DNA from: Lysobacter prati
GTDB taxonomy: Bacteria; Pseudomonadota; Gammaproteobacteria; Xanthomonadales; Xanthomonadaceae
Reading direction: 5' to 3'
Assembly (NCBI RefSeq): GCF_009765215.1
Contig: NZ_VLNV01000001.1
Span: 992,001 to 1,056,000 of the forward strand
DNA: 64,000 bases
Position 1 is the stretch's first letter; every line of letters begins with the position of its first letter. A model generated the notes under the pieces. The model was given only the letters and a program-made list of their open reading frames with translations. It was not told the origin of the DNA and searched no databases. Below are positions 17,401-24,952 of this stretch, in pieces. Both the position numbers and the translations under genes were made by a program.

Positions 17401-20318
17401 GCAGTGGCCTGCGACTGGCTGCCTATCGCCGTGGTTCCCTCCTGGTTGGCGAGGGCGCCGGCGCCGGCCGCGACCGAAACCAAGCCGGTCGCCTGCGCGT
17501 CGTCGGTGCCGTCGTTGAGGCCGGCGGCCTTGAAGTAGCGCAGGCCGCCGGTGGCAGTCGTCAGCTGGCTGACGTTGACCGCATCCGTCGGCGCGGTGCC
17601 GACGGCCACGTTGACGATCTTGCGCTCGCCCCCAACGATGCCGACCGAAACAGTGTTGGCCTGGTCGGCGACAGAGGCGTTGCCGAGGGCGACCGCATTG
17701 ACCGCGGTCACGCGGCTGCCAAACCCGAGCGCCGTACCTTGCGAGACGGTGACATTGCTGGTCGCACCGAAAGCCGACGACTGCAGCCCGCCGACGGCGA
17801 TGATGCTGTCGGCACCCACGGCCGTGCTCTGGTCGGCCAGCACCTGGGCGCCGCTGCCGATGGCGGTGTCGTCAGGTCCTGCGGCGCGGCTGGCCGCACC
17901 GAGCGCGGTGCTGCCGGCACCGACCGCGGCACTGCCGCGTCCGCCGGAGAAGGCATCGACCGCCGTAGCGATGGCGTCTGCACCCAGCGCCAGTGCGCCG
18001 GTCTGCGAGGCATTGGCCGAACGCCCCAGCGAGGTCGCATTGGACGCGGTCGCCTGCGCGTTGTTGCCGACCGCCAGCGCTTCGCTGGCAGTGGCATCGG
18101 CGGACTGTCCCAGCGAAACGCTGAGCGAACCGGTCGCGGTCGCGTTCTGGCCGAGCGCGGTGCTGACGTTGCCCTGCGCCAGCGCCGAGGTGCCCAGCGC
18201 GACCGAATTGCTGCCAGTCGCGCGTGCGTTCTGACCGATCGCGCTCGCCTGCGGTCCCTGCGCGATGGCCGCGGTGCCGAAAGCGACGCTGTTCTGCCCA
18301 TTGGCGACCGCATTGGCACCCACGGCCGTGGCGTCGGCATTGTTGGCCCGGCTGTTGTTGCCGACCGCGATCCCATTGTTCATCGGCGTGCCGCTGGGAT
18401 CGTTCGCTGCGACTATCGCGTTGGTGCCGATGGCCAGGCCATTGCTCGAGTTGACCGCGCTGTTGTTGCCGATCGAAATGCCGTTGACGGCGGCGGCGGC
18501 GATGGTGGCACTGGTGCCGAGCACGACCGAGTCGGTCGCCGCGGCGATCGAACGGAAGCCGATCGCAATGGTGTTGCCCGCCTGCGCTTGCGCCAGCGTA
18601 CCGACCGCGGTGCTGTTGGTCGCGGTGGCATAGGCGCCGGCGCCGAGTGCGGCGGCAGCCTGCGCGGTCGCGCGCGAGTCGAAGCCGAACGCCGCCGAGC
18701 CCAACGCCGTGGCCTGCGCGGTCGTGCCGACCGCGGTCGCCGCATCGGCCGTGGCCGTGCTGTTGGAACCCATCGCGACGGTACCGTAGTTGGTCGCCTG
18801 TGCTGCCGCGCCGAAGGCGATGCTGCCCTGTCCGGACGACAGCGTGGTCTCGCCCGCTTCGACGACGTTGTTGCCGTTGATGTCGTTCCAGCCGCCGATG
18901 GCGATGCTGAGCGTGTTGGTGGCCGCACTCAGGCGGCCCTGGGCCATGGCGCCCTGCCCGCTGGCGACCGCCGACGGCCCGATCGCGACCGAACGCGCCC
19001 CACTGGCCACCGCATCGTCGCTGCCGTCATCGGCGCCTTCGGCCTTGAAGTAATGCGTGTCCCCGGTCAGCGAACCCAGCTGGCTGACGTTGACCGCATC
19101 GGTTGGCGCGACACCGGGGGCGACGTTGACGATCCGGCGTTCAGCGCCGGCGCTGCCAACTGAAACCGTATTGGCCTGGTCGGCGAGTGAGTTCGCGCCC
19201 AGCGCCACCGAGTTCACACCGGTGTCCAGCACTACCGCACCGGTACCGACTGCCGTGGCGCCGGTGGCACCGAAGACGATGCCGCTACCGTTCCCCACCG
19301 CGACGCCGCCATCGGCCTGGACGATCGCACCACCGCCCAACGCCATGCTGCCGCTGCCGATGGCTTGCGAACCCAGGCCCATCGCAACCGCGTTGCTGCC
19401 CGTGGCGATCGACTGATTGCCAATGGCTACCGCGCCGCTCGCCGTCGCCGCCGCGGAACTGCCCGCGGCCACGCCATTGGTTCCTGGCGTGACCTGCGCA
19501 TCGTCGCTGCCATCGGCCAGGCCATCGGCCTTGAAGTAGCGGATGCCGTCTGTTGCCTGGATCACCTCGCCGAGTTGACTGACATTGACCGCGTCAGTCG
19601 GCGCGGTGCCGACGGCGACGTTGACGATGCGGCGTTCACTGCCGGCACTGCCAACCGAAACCGTGCCGGCCTGGTCGGCAATCGAGCCGGCGCCCAGGGC
19701 GACCGCATTCACGGCCGTGACGCTGGAGCCGAATCCCAGCGCCGTGCCTTGCGCAGCGCTGACGTTGCTGTTGGCACCGAACGTCGACGCCTGCGTTGCA
19801 CCCGCGGCGATGACACTGTCGGTGCCCACCGCCGTGCCCTGGTCGGCGCTGACACGGGCGTTGCTGCCCACGGCCACGTCGCCCGGTCCGGCGGCATGCG
19901 CGCCGGTACCGACCGCGAGCGTCCCTGCACCCAGTGCCTGCGCATTCTCGCCCAGCGCACTGGCCTGGTCCGCGCCGGCCAGGCTGCCGGTGCCGAAGGC
20001 GGAGGAATTGTTGCCAGTTGCATGCGCAGCCTGGCCCACGGCCGTGGCCTGGGCACCGCTGGCGACGCTCACCGAACCCAGCGCGGTCGCGTTCGAGCCG
20101 GATGCATTCGCCGCCTCGCCAACCGCCGTCGCCTGGTTGTTGTTGGCAATCGCGGTGGCCCCGAGCGCGGTGGCATTGACCCCGGAGGCCTGCGCGGACA
20201 GTCCAAGGGCGGTTGCCTGGTTGTTGGAAGCGACACTCTTGTTGCCTATGGCGACAGCGCCCACACCGGTCGCCGCGGAGGCGGCGCCCACGGCCACTCC
20301 AGCGGTCCCGACCGTCAC
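14496..20318 (-). CDS. trimeric autotransporter adhesin, C-terminal part (downstream of frameshift)
   Basis: This is the larger part of a YadA-type adhesin; the reading frame is open back to the frameshift near 20360. It consists of YadA-like head repeats (SxAxGxxATAxG) broken into blocks by eight neck motifs such as RRIVNVAVGTAPTDAVNVSQ, most followed by a YFKADGLADGSDDA-type linker. A short stalk (NQANAYTDQQINQ) leads to the C-terminal YadA anchor of four beta strands ending VGIGVGW, with a terminal aromatic for Bam recognition. One head block carries an EF-hand-like loop, DINGNNVVEAGE (18849-18884). Alone, this part has no signal peptide and cannot be exported. The methionine at 20318 is only the first in the frame, not a proven start. 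Confidence 0.85.
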   Translation of the reverse strand: MTVGTAGVAVGAASAATGVGAVAIGNKSVASNNQATALGLSAQASGVNATALGATAIANNNQATAVGEAANASGSNATALGSVSVASGAQATAVGQAAHATGNNSSAFGTGSLAGADQASALGENAQALGAGTLAVGTGAHAAGPGDVAVGSNARVSADQGTAVGTDSVIAAGATQASTFGANSNVSAAQGTALGFGSSVTAVNAVALGAGSIADQAGTVSVGSAGSERRIVNVAVGTAPTDAVNVSQLGEVIQATDGIRYFKADGLADGSDDAQVTPGTNGVAAGSSAAATASGAVAIGNQSIATGSNAVAMGLGSQAIGSGSMALGGGAIVQADGGVAVGNGSGIVFGATGATAVGTGAVVLDTGVNSVALGANSLADQANTVSVGSAGAERRIVNVAPGVAPTDAVNVSQLGSLTGDTHYFKAEGADDGSDDAVASGARSVAIGPSAVASGQGAMAQGRLSAATNTLSIAIGGWNDINGNNVVEAGETTLSSGQGSIAFGAAAQATNYGTVAMGSNSTATADAATAVGTTAQATALGSAAFGFDSRATAQAAAALGAGAYATATNSTAVGTLAQAQAGNTIAIGFRSIAAATDSVVLGTSATIAAAAVNGISIGNNSAVNSSNGLAIGTNAIVAANDPSGTPMNNGIAVGNNSRANNADATAVGANAVANGQNSVAFGTAAIAQGPQASAIGQNARATGSNSVALGTSALAQGNVSTALGQNATATGSLSVSLGQSADATASEALAVGNNAQATASNATSLGRSANASQTGALALGADAIATAVDAFSGGRGSAAVGAGSTALGAASRAAGPDDTAIGSGAQVLADQSTAVGADSIIAVGGLQSSAFGATSNVTVSQGTALGFGSRVTAVNAVALGNASVADQANTVSVGIVGGERKIVNVAVGTAPTDAVNVSQLTTATGGLRYFKAAGLNDGTDDAQATGLVSVAAGAGALANQEGTTAIGSQSQATAAFATALGRSALAVGTASTSLGQFSEADGINSVAVGADAWAQAESAIAVGQASVAGGVGSIAIGRTSLAAGTDDTTVGNNARVEADQGTAVGAGAIIGAGATQASALGATSSVTAAQGTALGFGTSVTAINAVALGAGSVADQANTVSVGIVGGERKIVNVAVGTALTDAVNVSQLNDAVAGNRHFKAQSTVLNDDAVASGLGSMAAGAFSEASGFRAVAVGSDSTASGDLSMAVGGDSLASGTGSMALGRLAQATGDGSIALGIGSVADRGSALSLGTAGNERQIIHVAAGTAPTDAVNLSQLASATSDNRYFQAEGLNDGSDDAVAAGTRSVAMGASSNAGGANSVAIGMLSTASADGAFAAGFGANASTSGAVAIGRNSAARGGSSVSIGAGNTAEGNGAVAIGDPNFATGDGAVALGQDNSATGNGAVAVGNLNLAVGQGSVALGFLSQAQQSGSLALGNNTVSTVIGAVALGSDSLSNRALAPTTGSIPAGSTAIPIDTTDATLLGAVSLGTDTSYRQITHVADGTEDQDAVTIRQLRGALNAVTTTSSTYFHANSVLGDSLAVGTDSIAVGPTTVVNGDNGIGIGNGAIVDGAAAGAIAIGRDTQVLLASGIAVGSQAQVNGEQGVALGAGSGVNHALSVALGSASQTTVGAQSGYTAYALAAPQNSFGEVSVGSAGAERKVTNVAAGSAATDAVNVGQLSTMGQNVVAIFGGGAAVGPGGAITPPSYTIGGNVFNDVGNALANLDGRVTNIEVTGGSGSGSDPRFTANGGGATASATGSNSVAAGGGASATADNSVAVGANSVADRANTVSVGSTGNARQVVNVAEGTAATDAVNVQQMSNQAAVTLNQANAYTDQQINQIVTLPMQAIEDLRGEVNDEFRATDQRINRQGAMTAAMVHMASSAANIQTLNRVSVGAGYAEGEEALAVGYQRLVKRNVSLSVGAAFSGSEQSAGVGIGVGW

Positions 20319-21763
20319 CTGCGCGTTGTCGGTGCCATTGGCCAGGCCGTCGGCCTGGAACGAATGTCATCGGTTGCCTGGACCACCGCGGTGAGCTGGC
20401 TGAAATTGACGCCGTCGGTCGCAGCGGTACCGGCAGCGAGATTGACGATCTTGCGCGTCGCCGCGGCCGTACCGACCGAGACGGTATTGGCCTGGTCGGC
20501 GATGGAGCCCGTGCCGAGCGCCACCGAGTTGATTGCAGAGGCCGTCGCGGAGAACCCCAGCGCGGTCGCGTCGGCCGCGCTGGCGGTGGACGCGGTTCCC
20601 AGTGCGGTCGCATCTGTCGCGGTCGCGCTGGTGAATTCACCTGCCTCGACCAAGCCATTGCCGTTGCGGTCGATCCAGCCGCCCACCGCCGTGCTCGCGG
20701 TCTGCGTCGCACGCGAGTTGTTGCCCAGCGCCGTGGCGCGCAGGCCGCTTGCGCCGCTCTGGAATCCCAGCGCGGTTGCTCCGATCGCCGACGCAGTGGC
20801 CGCCTGCCCGGTCGCCGTGGTGTTGATGGCAGTCGCCTGTGCCGCTTGGCCAATTGCAGACGAATCCTGGCTGTTGGCGTTGGCGCCCTGGCCGAGCGCG
20901 GTCGCGCGCACGCCCGTCGCCGTGGCGTTCTGCCCCATCGCCGTGGTGTTGGCCACGCTCGCGCGGGCCGCCTGTCCGACCGCACTCGATTGTGGCCCGC
21001 TGGCGACGGTGCTCTCGCCCAGCGCCGTGCCCTGTACACCGGTGGCCTGGCTGTTCTGGCCCAGCGCCGAAGAGTTCTGCGCCGAAGCGATGCTGAGTTG
21101 CCCGATGGCGGTAGCTTCCAGCCCCGCGGCCTGACTGCCCTGCCCGACTGCTACCGAAGCGCCACCGGTGGACAGCGCGGACTGTCCGACGGCAACGGCG
21201 TTCAGCGCCGCGCGGGACTGATTGCCGAACGCAGAACCGGCGGCGTCGCTGACCTGTGCATTGGCGCCAATCGCGGTGGCATTGAGGAAGCTGGCGGTGG
21301 TGCGCTCGTTGTCGGTGACCAGGTTGTCGTTGTTGAGGTCGAAGAAGCCACCCAGTGCCGTCGCGCCGATCGCGTTGGCCCGCGACTGCGCGCCCACCGA
21401 CGTCGCGCCCTCGGCATTGGCCTGCACCTGCGTGCCTATTGCCGTTGCCTGCAGGCCATTGGTGACCGTCCCGGCACCGAGCGCCATGGAGCCCGCACCC
21501 GTGGCGCTGGCCAGGTTTCCGAACGCGGTCGCGTTGCCGCCGGTTGCGGTGGCGGTGCTGCCGCACACGAAGGAGCCGGCACCGGTGACCGTCTGCCCTG
21601 CCGGACCGGTGCACGATGCCTGCGCGAAGACCAGCGGCGATGCTCCGGCGAGCACGAACGCGACTGCAATTCGCAGCACGCAAAGCGAGCGTCCGCGAAC
21701 TTGCGCCAATACCGAATCACCACGACCACCTTGGTTCTCAAACACGCCAGGAATGGTGTTCAC
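20315..21763 (-). CDS. trimeric autotransporter adhesin, N-terminal part (truncated by frameshift)
   Basis: This part holds the export signal and the first head blocks. The start is a GTG at 21763 with GAGGAG seven bases upstream. An extended signal peptide (hydrophobic core VLRIAVAFVLAGASPLVFAQA, about residues 29-49) precedes SCTGPAGQTVTGAG and then YadA head repeats. EF-hand-like loops occur at DLNNDNLVTDNE (21305-21340) and DRNGNGLVEAGE (20636-20671). One neck (RKIVNLAAGTAATDGVNFSQ) follows. After QATDDIR the frame diverges into an out-of-phase tail that ends at 20315. Paralogous segments read CGC TAC TTC where this one reads CG TTC, so 4 nt are missing. Restoring them joins this part to the downstream part as one protein of about 2,423 residues. 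Confidence 0.82.
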   Translation of the reverse strand: MNTIPGVFENQGGRGDSVLAQVRGRSLCVLRIAVAFVLAGASPLVFAQASCTGPAGQTVTGAGSFVCGSTATATGGNATAFGNLASATGAGSMALGAGTVTNGLQATAIGTQVQANAEGATSVGAQSRANAIGATALGGFFDLNNDNLVTDNERTTASFLNATAIGANAQVSDAAGSAFGNQSRAALNAVAVGQSALSTGGASVAVGQGSQAAGLEATAIGQLSIASAQNSSALGQNSQATGVQGTALGESTVASGPQSSAVGQAARASVANTTAMGQNATATGVRATALGQGANANSQDSSAIGQAAQATAINTTATGQAATASAIGATALGFQSGASGLRATALGNNSRATQTASTAVGGWIDRNGNGLVEAGEFTSATATDATALGTASTASAADATALGFSATASAINSVALGTGSIADQANTVSVGTAAATRKIVNLAAGTAATDGVNFSQLTAVVQATDDIRSRPTAWPMAPTTRR

Positions 21764-22131
21764 GACGGACTCCTCATGCGAGCTGCAAATTCGCGAATGG
21801 GTCTCGTGAAGTCCGCCACTTGTCAGCGCAGTCTCGCGAGACGCAATGGGTGCACGATGGCCGCCAGGCGGCGTCCCGGTGAAGCATCCGGGTCTGTGCG
21901 TGGCATTGATTCCCTCAACGCGCACCGCAGATGAACCAACGCCGTGCGCGACGGCGCAAATGGCCATCTTTCACGCAGGCATCGCAGTCACATGCTTGCC
22001 CGGAGGCTCACGGTTTGGGCGTGGAGTTACCGTGAAAAACATCACGCGCGCAAGCCACGCACGGGCATGGTTCTTGCTCGTATCCGGCCGTTTTCATTGC
22101 ATTGGCTGCATGTACTGCAGCGTTACCGTGC
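21764..22131. other. intergenic region upstream of the adhesin
   Basis: This 368-bp gap lies between the adhesin start and the stop of the glycosyltransferase gene, both on the minus strand. The adhesin promoter and leader should be here, but no convincing -35/-10 pair or known riboswitch core can be picked by eye. AT-richer patches occur around 22030-22045 and 22088-22100. No gene is seen. Confidence 0.4.
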
Positions 22132-23325
22132 TCAGGTGGCCGGCACCAGTTCGTCGTGACGCTGTGCCAGGCGCGCATACAGCGCCTCGAGCCTGCGGCC
22201 CATGCCTTCAGAGCCCCATGCGCGGGCGTCGTCGGGGCCGGCGGCGGCCAACTGTGCGCGCAATTCAGGTGAGCGCAGCAAGCGCGCGACATGGCGTGCG
22301 AAATCTTCGACATCGGACTCTGCGATCAGCGCGCTGCGCGCATCGCGGAGCACCGTCGCGGTGCCCATGACAGCGGTAGACACGATCGGCACCCCCAGCG
22401 CCATCGCCTCTATCAGCACCAGACCCTGTGTTTCGGTGGGTGAGGCGAAGACGAACGCATCGCCGGCGCGGTAGGCATCGAGCAGCGTGGTCCGGCGATC
22501 GAGGTTGCCGAAGAAGCGGACGTGGCCTTGCAGTCCCAGTTCCTGAACCAGTCGGCGCAGGCGCGGTTCGTCCGGGCCTTCGCCGGCAATCAGGAACAAC
22601 AGGTCCGGGAAGGCCGCAACCAGCTTGCGCACGACCTGCAGCAGGAACCCGATGTTCTTTTCCAGCGAGAGGCGACTGACCGTGACCAGCGTCGGTCGCT
22701 CCGGGGAGATGCCGTGGGCGGCGCGGAACCGGGCGCCATCGCCGTTGCGGAACTGCTCCAGGTCGATGCCGGTGGGGATCACCGCCGACGGCGTGGTCAC
22801 GCCGTAGCGGTCCAGCACGTCGACCATCTGCCGGCTCGGCACGACCAGTTCGTCCACCCCATGGCACAGGTGGCGCGAGGCGCGACGCGCCAGCAGGCGG
22901 GTCAATGAAGACGGCAGCCACGGCAGGTAGTGGCCGACGTACTCCTCGAAATAGGTGTGGTAGGTCTCCACCGTCGGCCAGCCGCCGTGGCGCGCCAGGC
23001 GCACACCGAGCGAATGGGCGCGGAACGGGGTATGGATGTGGATCACGTCCCAGTCGCGCTCGCGCAGCGCCGCCTCGGCCCGCGCCAGGTCGCGGCCCTT
23101 GATCAGCCGGTCTTCGGGGTCGAAGAAGATCTCGCGCGACGGCAGGCGCAGGATCTCGAAGCCTTCATTGCCGTCGTCGCTGGCTTGCTGGTCGGTGCCG
23201 TAGTCGGGCGCGACCAGGGTGACCGAGTGCCCCATCCGCGCCAATCCCTGGGCGAAGGTGCGGATCGAGGTGGAGACGCCGTTGATGCGCGGGAAGTACA
23301 CGTCGGACAACATCAAGATGTTCAT
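22132..23325 (-). CDS. GT4-family glycosyltransferase
   Basis: A 397-residue GT-B glycosyltransferase. The N-terminal acceptor lobe begins MNILMLSDVYFPRINGVSTS and includes HIHTPFRAHSLG. The C-terminal donor lobe has VSRLSLEKNIGFLL, IAGEGPDEPRL and the EX7E region SPTETQGLVLIEAMALGVPI. It is closest in pattern to glucosyl- and mannosyltransferases acting on diacylglycerol or phosphatidylinositol-type lipids, so a membrane glycolipid product is plausible. The acceptor is not determinable here. It is monocistronic between the adhesin and soxR. Confidence 0.88.
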   Translation of the reverse strand: MNILMLSDVYFPRINGVSTSIRTFAQGLARMGHSVTLVAPDYGTDQQASDDGNEGFEILRLPSREIFFDPEDRLIKGRDLARAEAALRERDWDVIHIHTPFRAHSLGVRLARHGGWPTVETYHTYFEEYVGHYLPWLPSSLTRLLARRASRHLCHGVDELVVPSRQMVDVLDRYGVTTPSAVIPTGIDLEQFRNGDGARFRAAHGISPERPTLVTVSRLSLEKNIGFLLQVVRKLVAAFPDLLFLIAGEGPDEPRLRRLVQELGLQGHVRFFGNLDRRTTLLDAYRAGDAFVFASPTETQGLVLIEAMALGVPIVSTAVMGTATVLRDARSALIAESDVEDFARHVARLLRSPELRAQLAAAGPDDARAWGSEGMGRRLEALYARLAQRHDELVPAT

Positions 23326-23436
23326 GCCGGTCTCGCCTGGGCCCGTGCCCGCGCCATGACGATTCCACAGGGTCAACGTTACCGTTTTGTCACAAAGTCG
23401 CGGTTTGTTGCAGGGACGGGCGTTCCGGGGCGGCGA

Positions 23437-23889
23437 CTAGGGTTCCTGTAGGTCGGTCCAGCGCTGCGGTCCAGCGCCATGCTCGCCCAGTACGTCGCCA
23501 GGATTGGCCAGGCGGCAGCGCTCCAGTGACAGGCAGCCGCAGCCGATGCAGTCGTCGAGGGTGTCGCGCATCAGGATCAGCTGCTGGATGCGGGTGTCGA
23601 GCTCCTCGCGCCATATCCCCGACAACCGCGTCCAGTCGCGCCGCGTCGGCGTCCGCGCCTCCGGCAGGCTCGCCAGCGCGTCGCGGATGCTGGCCAGCGG
23701 CATGCCCACGCGCTGGGCGGCACGGATGATGGCAATCCGGCGCAGCATGTCGCGCGAGTAGCGGCGCTGGTTGCCGGCGGTGCGCTGGCTGTGGATCAGC
23801 CCCTTGGCTTCGTAGAAGTGGAGTGCGGAGACCGTCGTCCCGCTGCGTTGCGCCACTTCGCCGACGGTGAGCTCGTCGTGGGATGCCAT
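23437..23889 (-). CDS. soxR: redox-sensitive transcriptional activator SoxR
   Basis: A 150-residue MerR-family regulator. The winged helix is [20 protein letters not shown], followed by the dimerisation helix. The [2Fe-2S] ligands lie in [12 protein letters not shown] (Cys114, 117, 119, 125) with the exact CX2CXCX5C spacing of SoxR. Oxidation of the cluster by redox-cycling compounds makes SoxR activate its targets. No soxS is present. The divergent oxidoreductase and MFS genes are the obvious targets, as in other non-enteric bacteria where SoxR directly controls efflux and reductase genes. Confidence 0.95.
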   Translation of the reverse strand: MASHDELTVGEVAQRSGTTVSALHFYEAKGLIHSQRTAGNQRRYSRDMLRRIAIIRAAQRVGMPLASIRDALASLPEARTPTRRDWTRLSGIWREELDTRIQQLILMRDTLDDCIGCGCLSLERCRLANPGDVLGEHGAGPQRWTDLQEP

Positions 23890-23894
23890 TGCCC

Positions 23895-23925
23895 TTGACC
23901 TCAACTTAACTTGAGGTTCTATCCT
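23895..23925 (+). promoter_or_regulatory. SoxR box within a 19-bp-spaced promoter
   Basis: The dyad CCTCAACTTAACTTGAGG (23899-23916) matches the SoxR box. It lies between a -35 TTGACC (23895-23900) and a -10 TATCCT (23920-23925). The spacer is exactly 19 bp, the overlong spacing that MerR-family activators correct by distorting DNA. The promoter points right, toward the oxidoreductase-MFS operon. Its position just upstream of soxR also allows autoregulation. Confidence 0.9.
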
Positions 23926-23953
23926 GCTCGCCGTGTTCAATCCCGGTCAAGTC

Positions 23954-24952
23954 ATGGATACCCGCAACGCGCGCGACGGCTATGTCGCCCGATCCGTTCC
24001 GGCCGCAGCCACGATGCAGGCGGTGGTGTTCGATACCTACGGCCCGCCCGATGTCCTGCGCATGGCCGAATTGCCACTGCCGCAGCCGGCGAAGGGCGAG
24101 GTTCGCGTGCGCGTGCGCGCTGCCGGCGTGCAGCCGGCCGACTGTTCGACGCGCAGCGGCTGGTTCGCGCAGCGCGGCATCGGCCAGGCGCCGTTCCCGC
24201 GCCAGCTCGGCAATGAGTTCGCCGGTGTGGTCGAGCACGTTGGCACCGGCGTCGACGGCATCGTCGCCGGTGACGAAGTGCTGGGCTGGACCACGGCCAG
24301 TGCCTACGCCGAGGCCGTGGTGGTACCCGCGAACCAGCTGGTCGCCAAGCCCACCATGATGACCTGGGCGGTCGCCGGATCGCTGTCGGCATCAGGGCAG
24401 ACCGCGCATACCGCCGTGCAGGCACTGGACATAGCTGCGGGCGACACCGTGCTGGTCCATGGTGCGGCCGGCGGCGTCGGCACGATTGCCGTGCAATTGG
24501 CCCGCCTGCGCGGCGCGCGCGTGATCGGCACCGCAAGCCGCGAGAACCACGACTACCTGCGCTCACTGGGCGCCGAACCGGTGTTGTACGGTCCGGGCCT
24601 GGCCGAACGCGTGCGTGAACTCGCCCCCGACGGCGTGCAGGCGGCGCTGGACGCTTCCGGACGCGGCGCGCTGGACGCGTCGATCGCGCTGGGTATCGAG
24701 CCCGCGCGCATCGCCACGCTGGTTGCGTTCGAGGACGTGCAGCGCCTTGGCGTGCGGGGCGTGCGCAGCGAGCGAAACCGTGCGCGCCTGCAGGAGCTGG
24801 TCGACCTGTACGACAGCGGTCGCCTGCGGGTGCACGTGCGCGACATCTATCCGCTGTCCCACGCCGTGGTCGCGCATCGCGACGTCGAGAACGGACACGG
24901 ACGTGGCAAGGTCGTGCTGATGGTCTACAGCACGTTCGGGCATGCGCTGTGA
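23954..24952 (+). CDS. NADP-dependent quinone reductase-like oxidoreductase (SoxR target)
   Basis: A 332-residue medium-chain dehydrogenase of the zeta-crystallin/quinone oxidoreductase type. The GroES-like domain starts MQAVVFDTYGPPDVLRMAEL, and the Rossmann loop is VHGAAGGVGTIAVQLARL. No zinc-ligand cysteines are visible. It probably reduces redox-cycling quinones or enones that trigger SoxR. Start choice is open: ATG 23954 (used), GTG 23933, which would be almost leaderless, or ATG 24015, where homology begins. Its stop overlaps the MFS start (GTGA). Confidence 0.85.
   Translation: MDTRNARDGYVARSVPAAATMQAVVFDTYGPPDVLRMAELPLPQPAKGEVRVRVRAAGVQPADCSTRSGWFAQRGIGQAPFPRQLGNEFAGVVEHVGTGVDGIVAGDEVLGWTTASAYAEAVVVPANQLVAKPTMMTWAVAGSLSASGQTAHTAVQALDIAAGDTVLVHGAAGGVGTIAVQLARLRGARVIGTASRENHDYLRSLGAEPVLYGPGLAERVRELAPDGVQAALDASGRGALDASIALGIEPARIATLVAFEDVQRLGVRGVRSERNRARLQELVDLYDSGRLRVHVRDIYPLSHAVVAHRDVENGHGRGKVVLMVYSTFGHAL

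Noticed and set aside
16074-19163. A 1,029-codon open frame on the plus strand across the adhesin
   Set aside because: It is antisense to the head repeats; its Arg/Asp/Gly-rich sequence is a by-product of the repeated GC-rich codons and has no domain.
14900-20400. CRISPR-like periodicity
   Set aside because: The repetition is coding, codon-phased and of variable length, explained by YadA head and neck units.
21990-22045. Possible cyclic-di-GMP riboswitch upstream of the adhesin
   Set aside because: On the minus strand AAACC and GCCTCCGGGC occur near each other, but the core GACGCAAAGC and the expected order of elements are missing.
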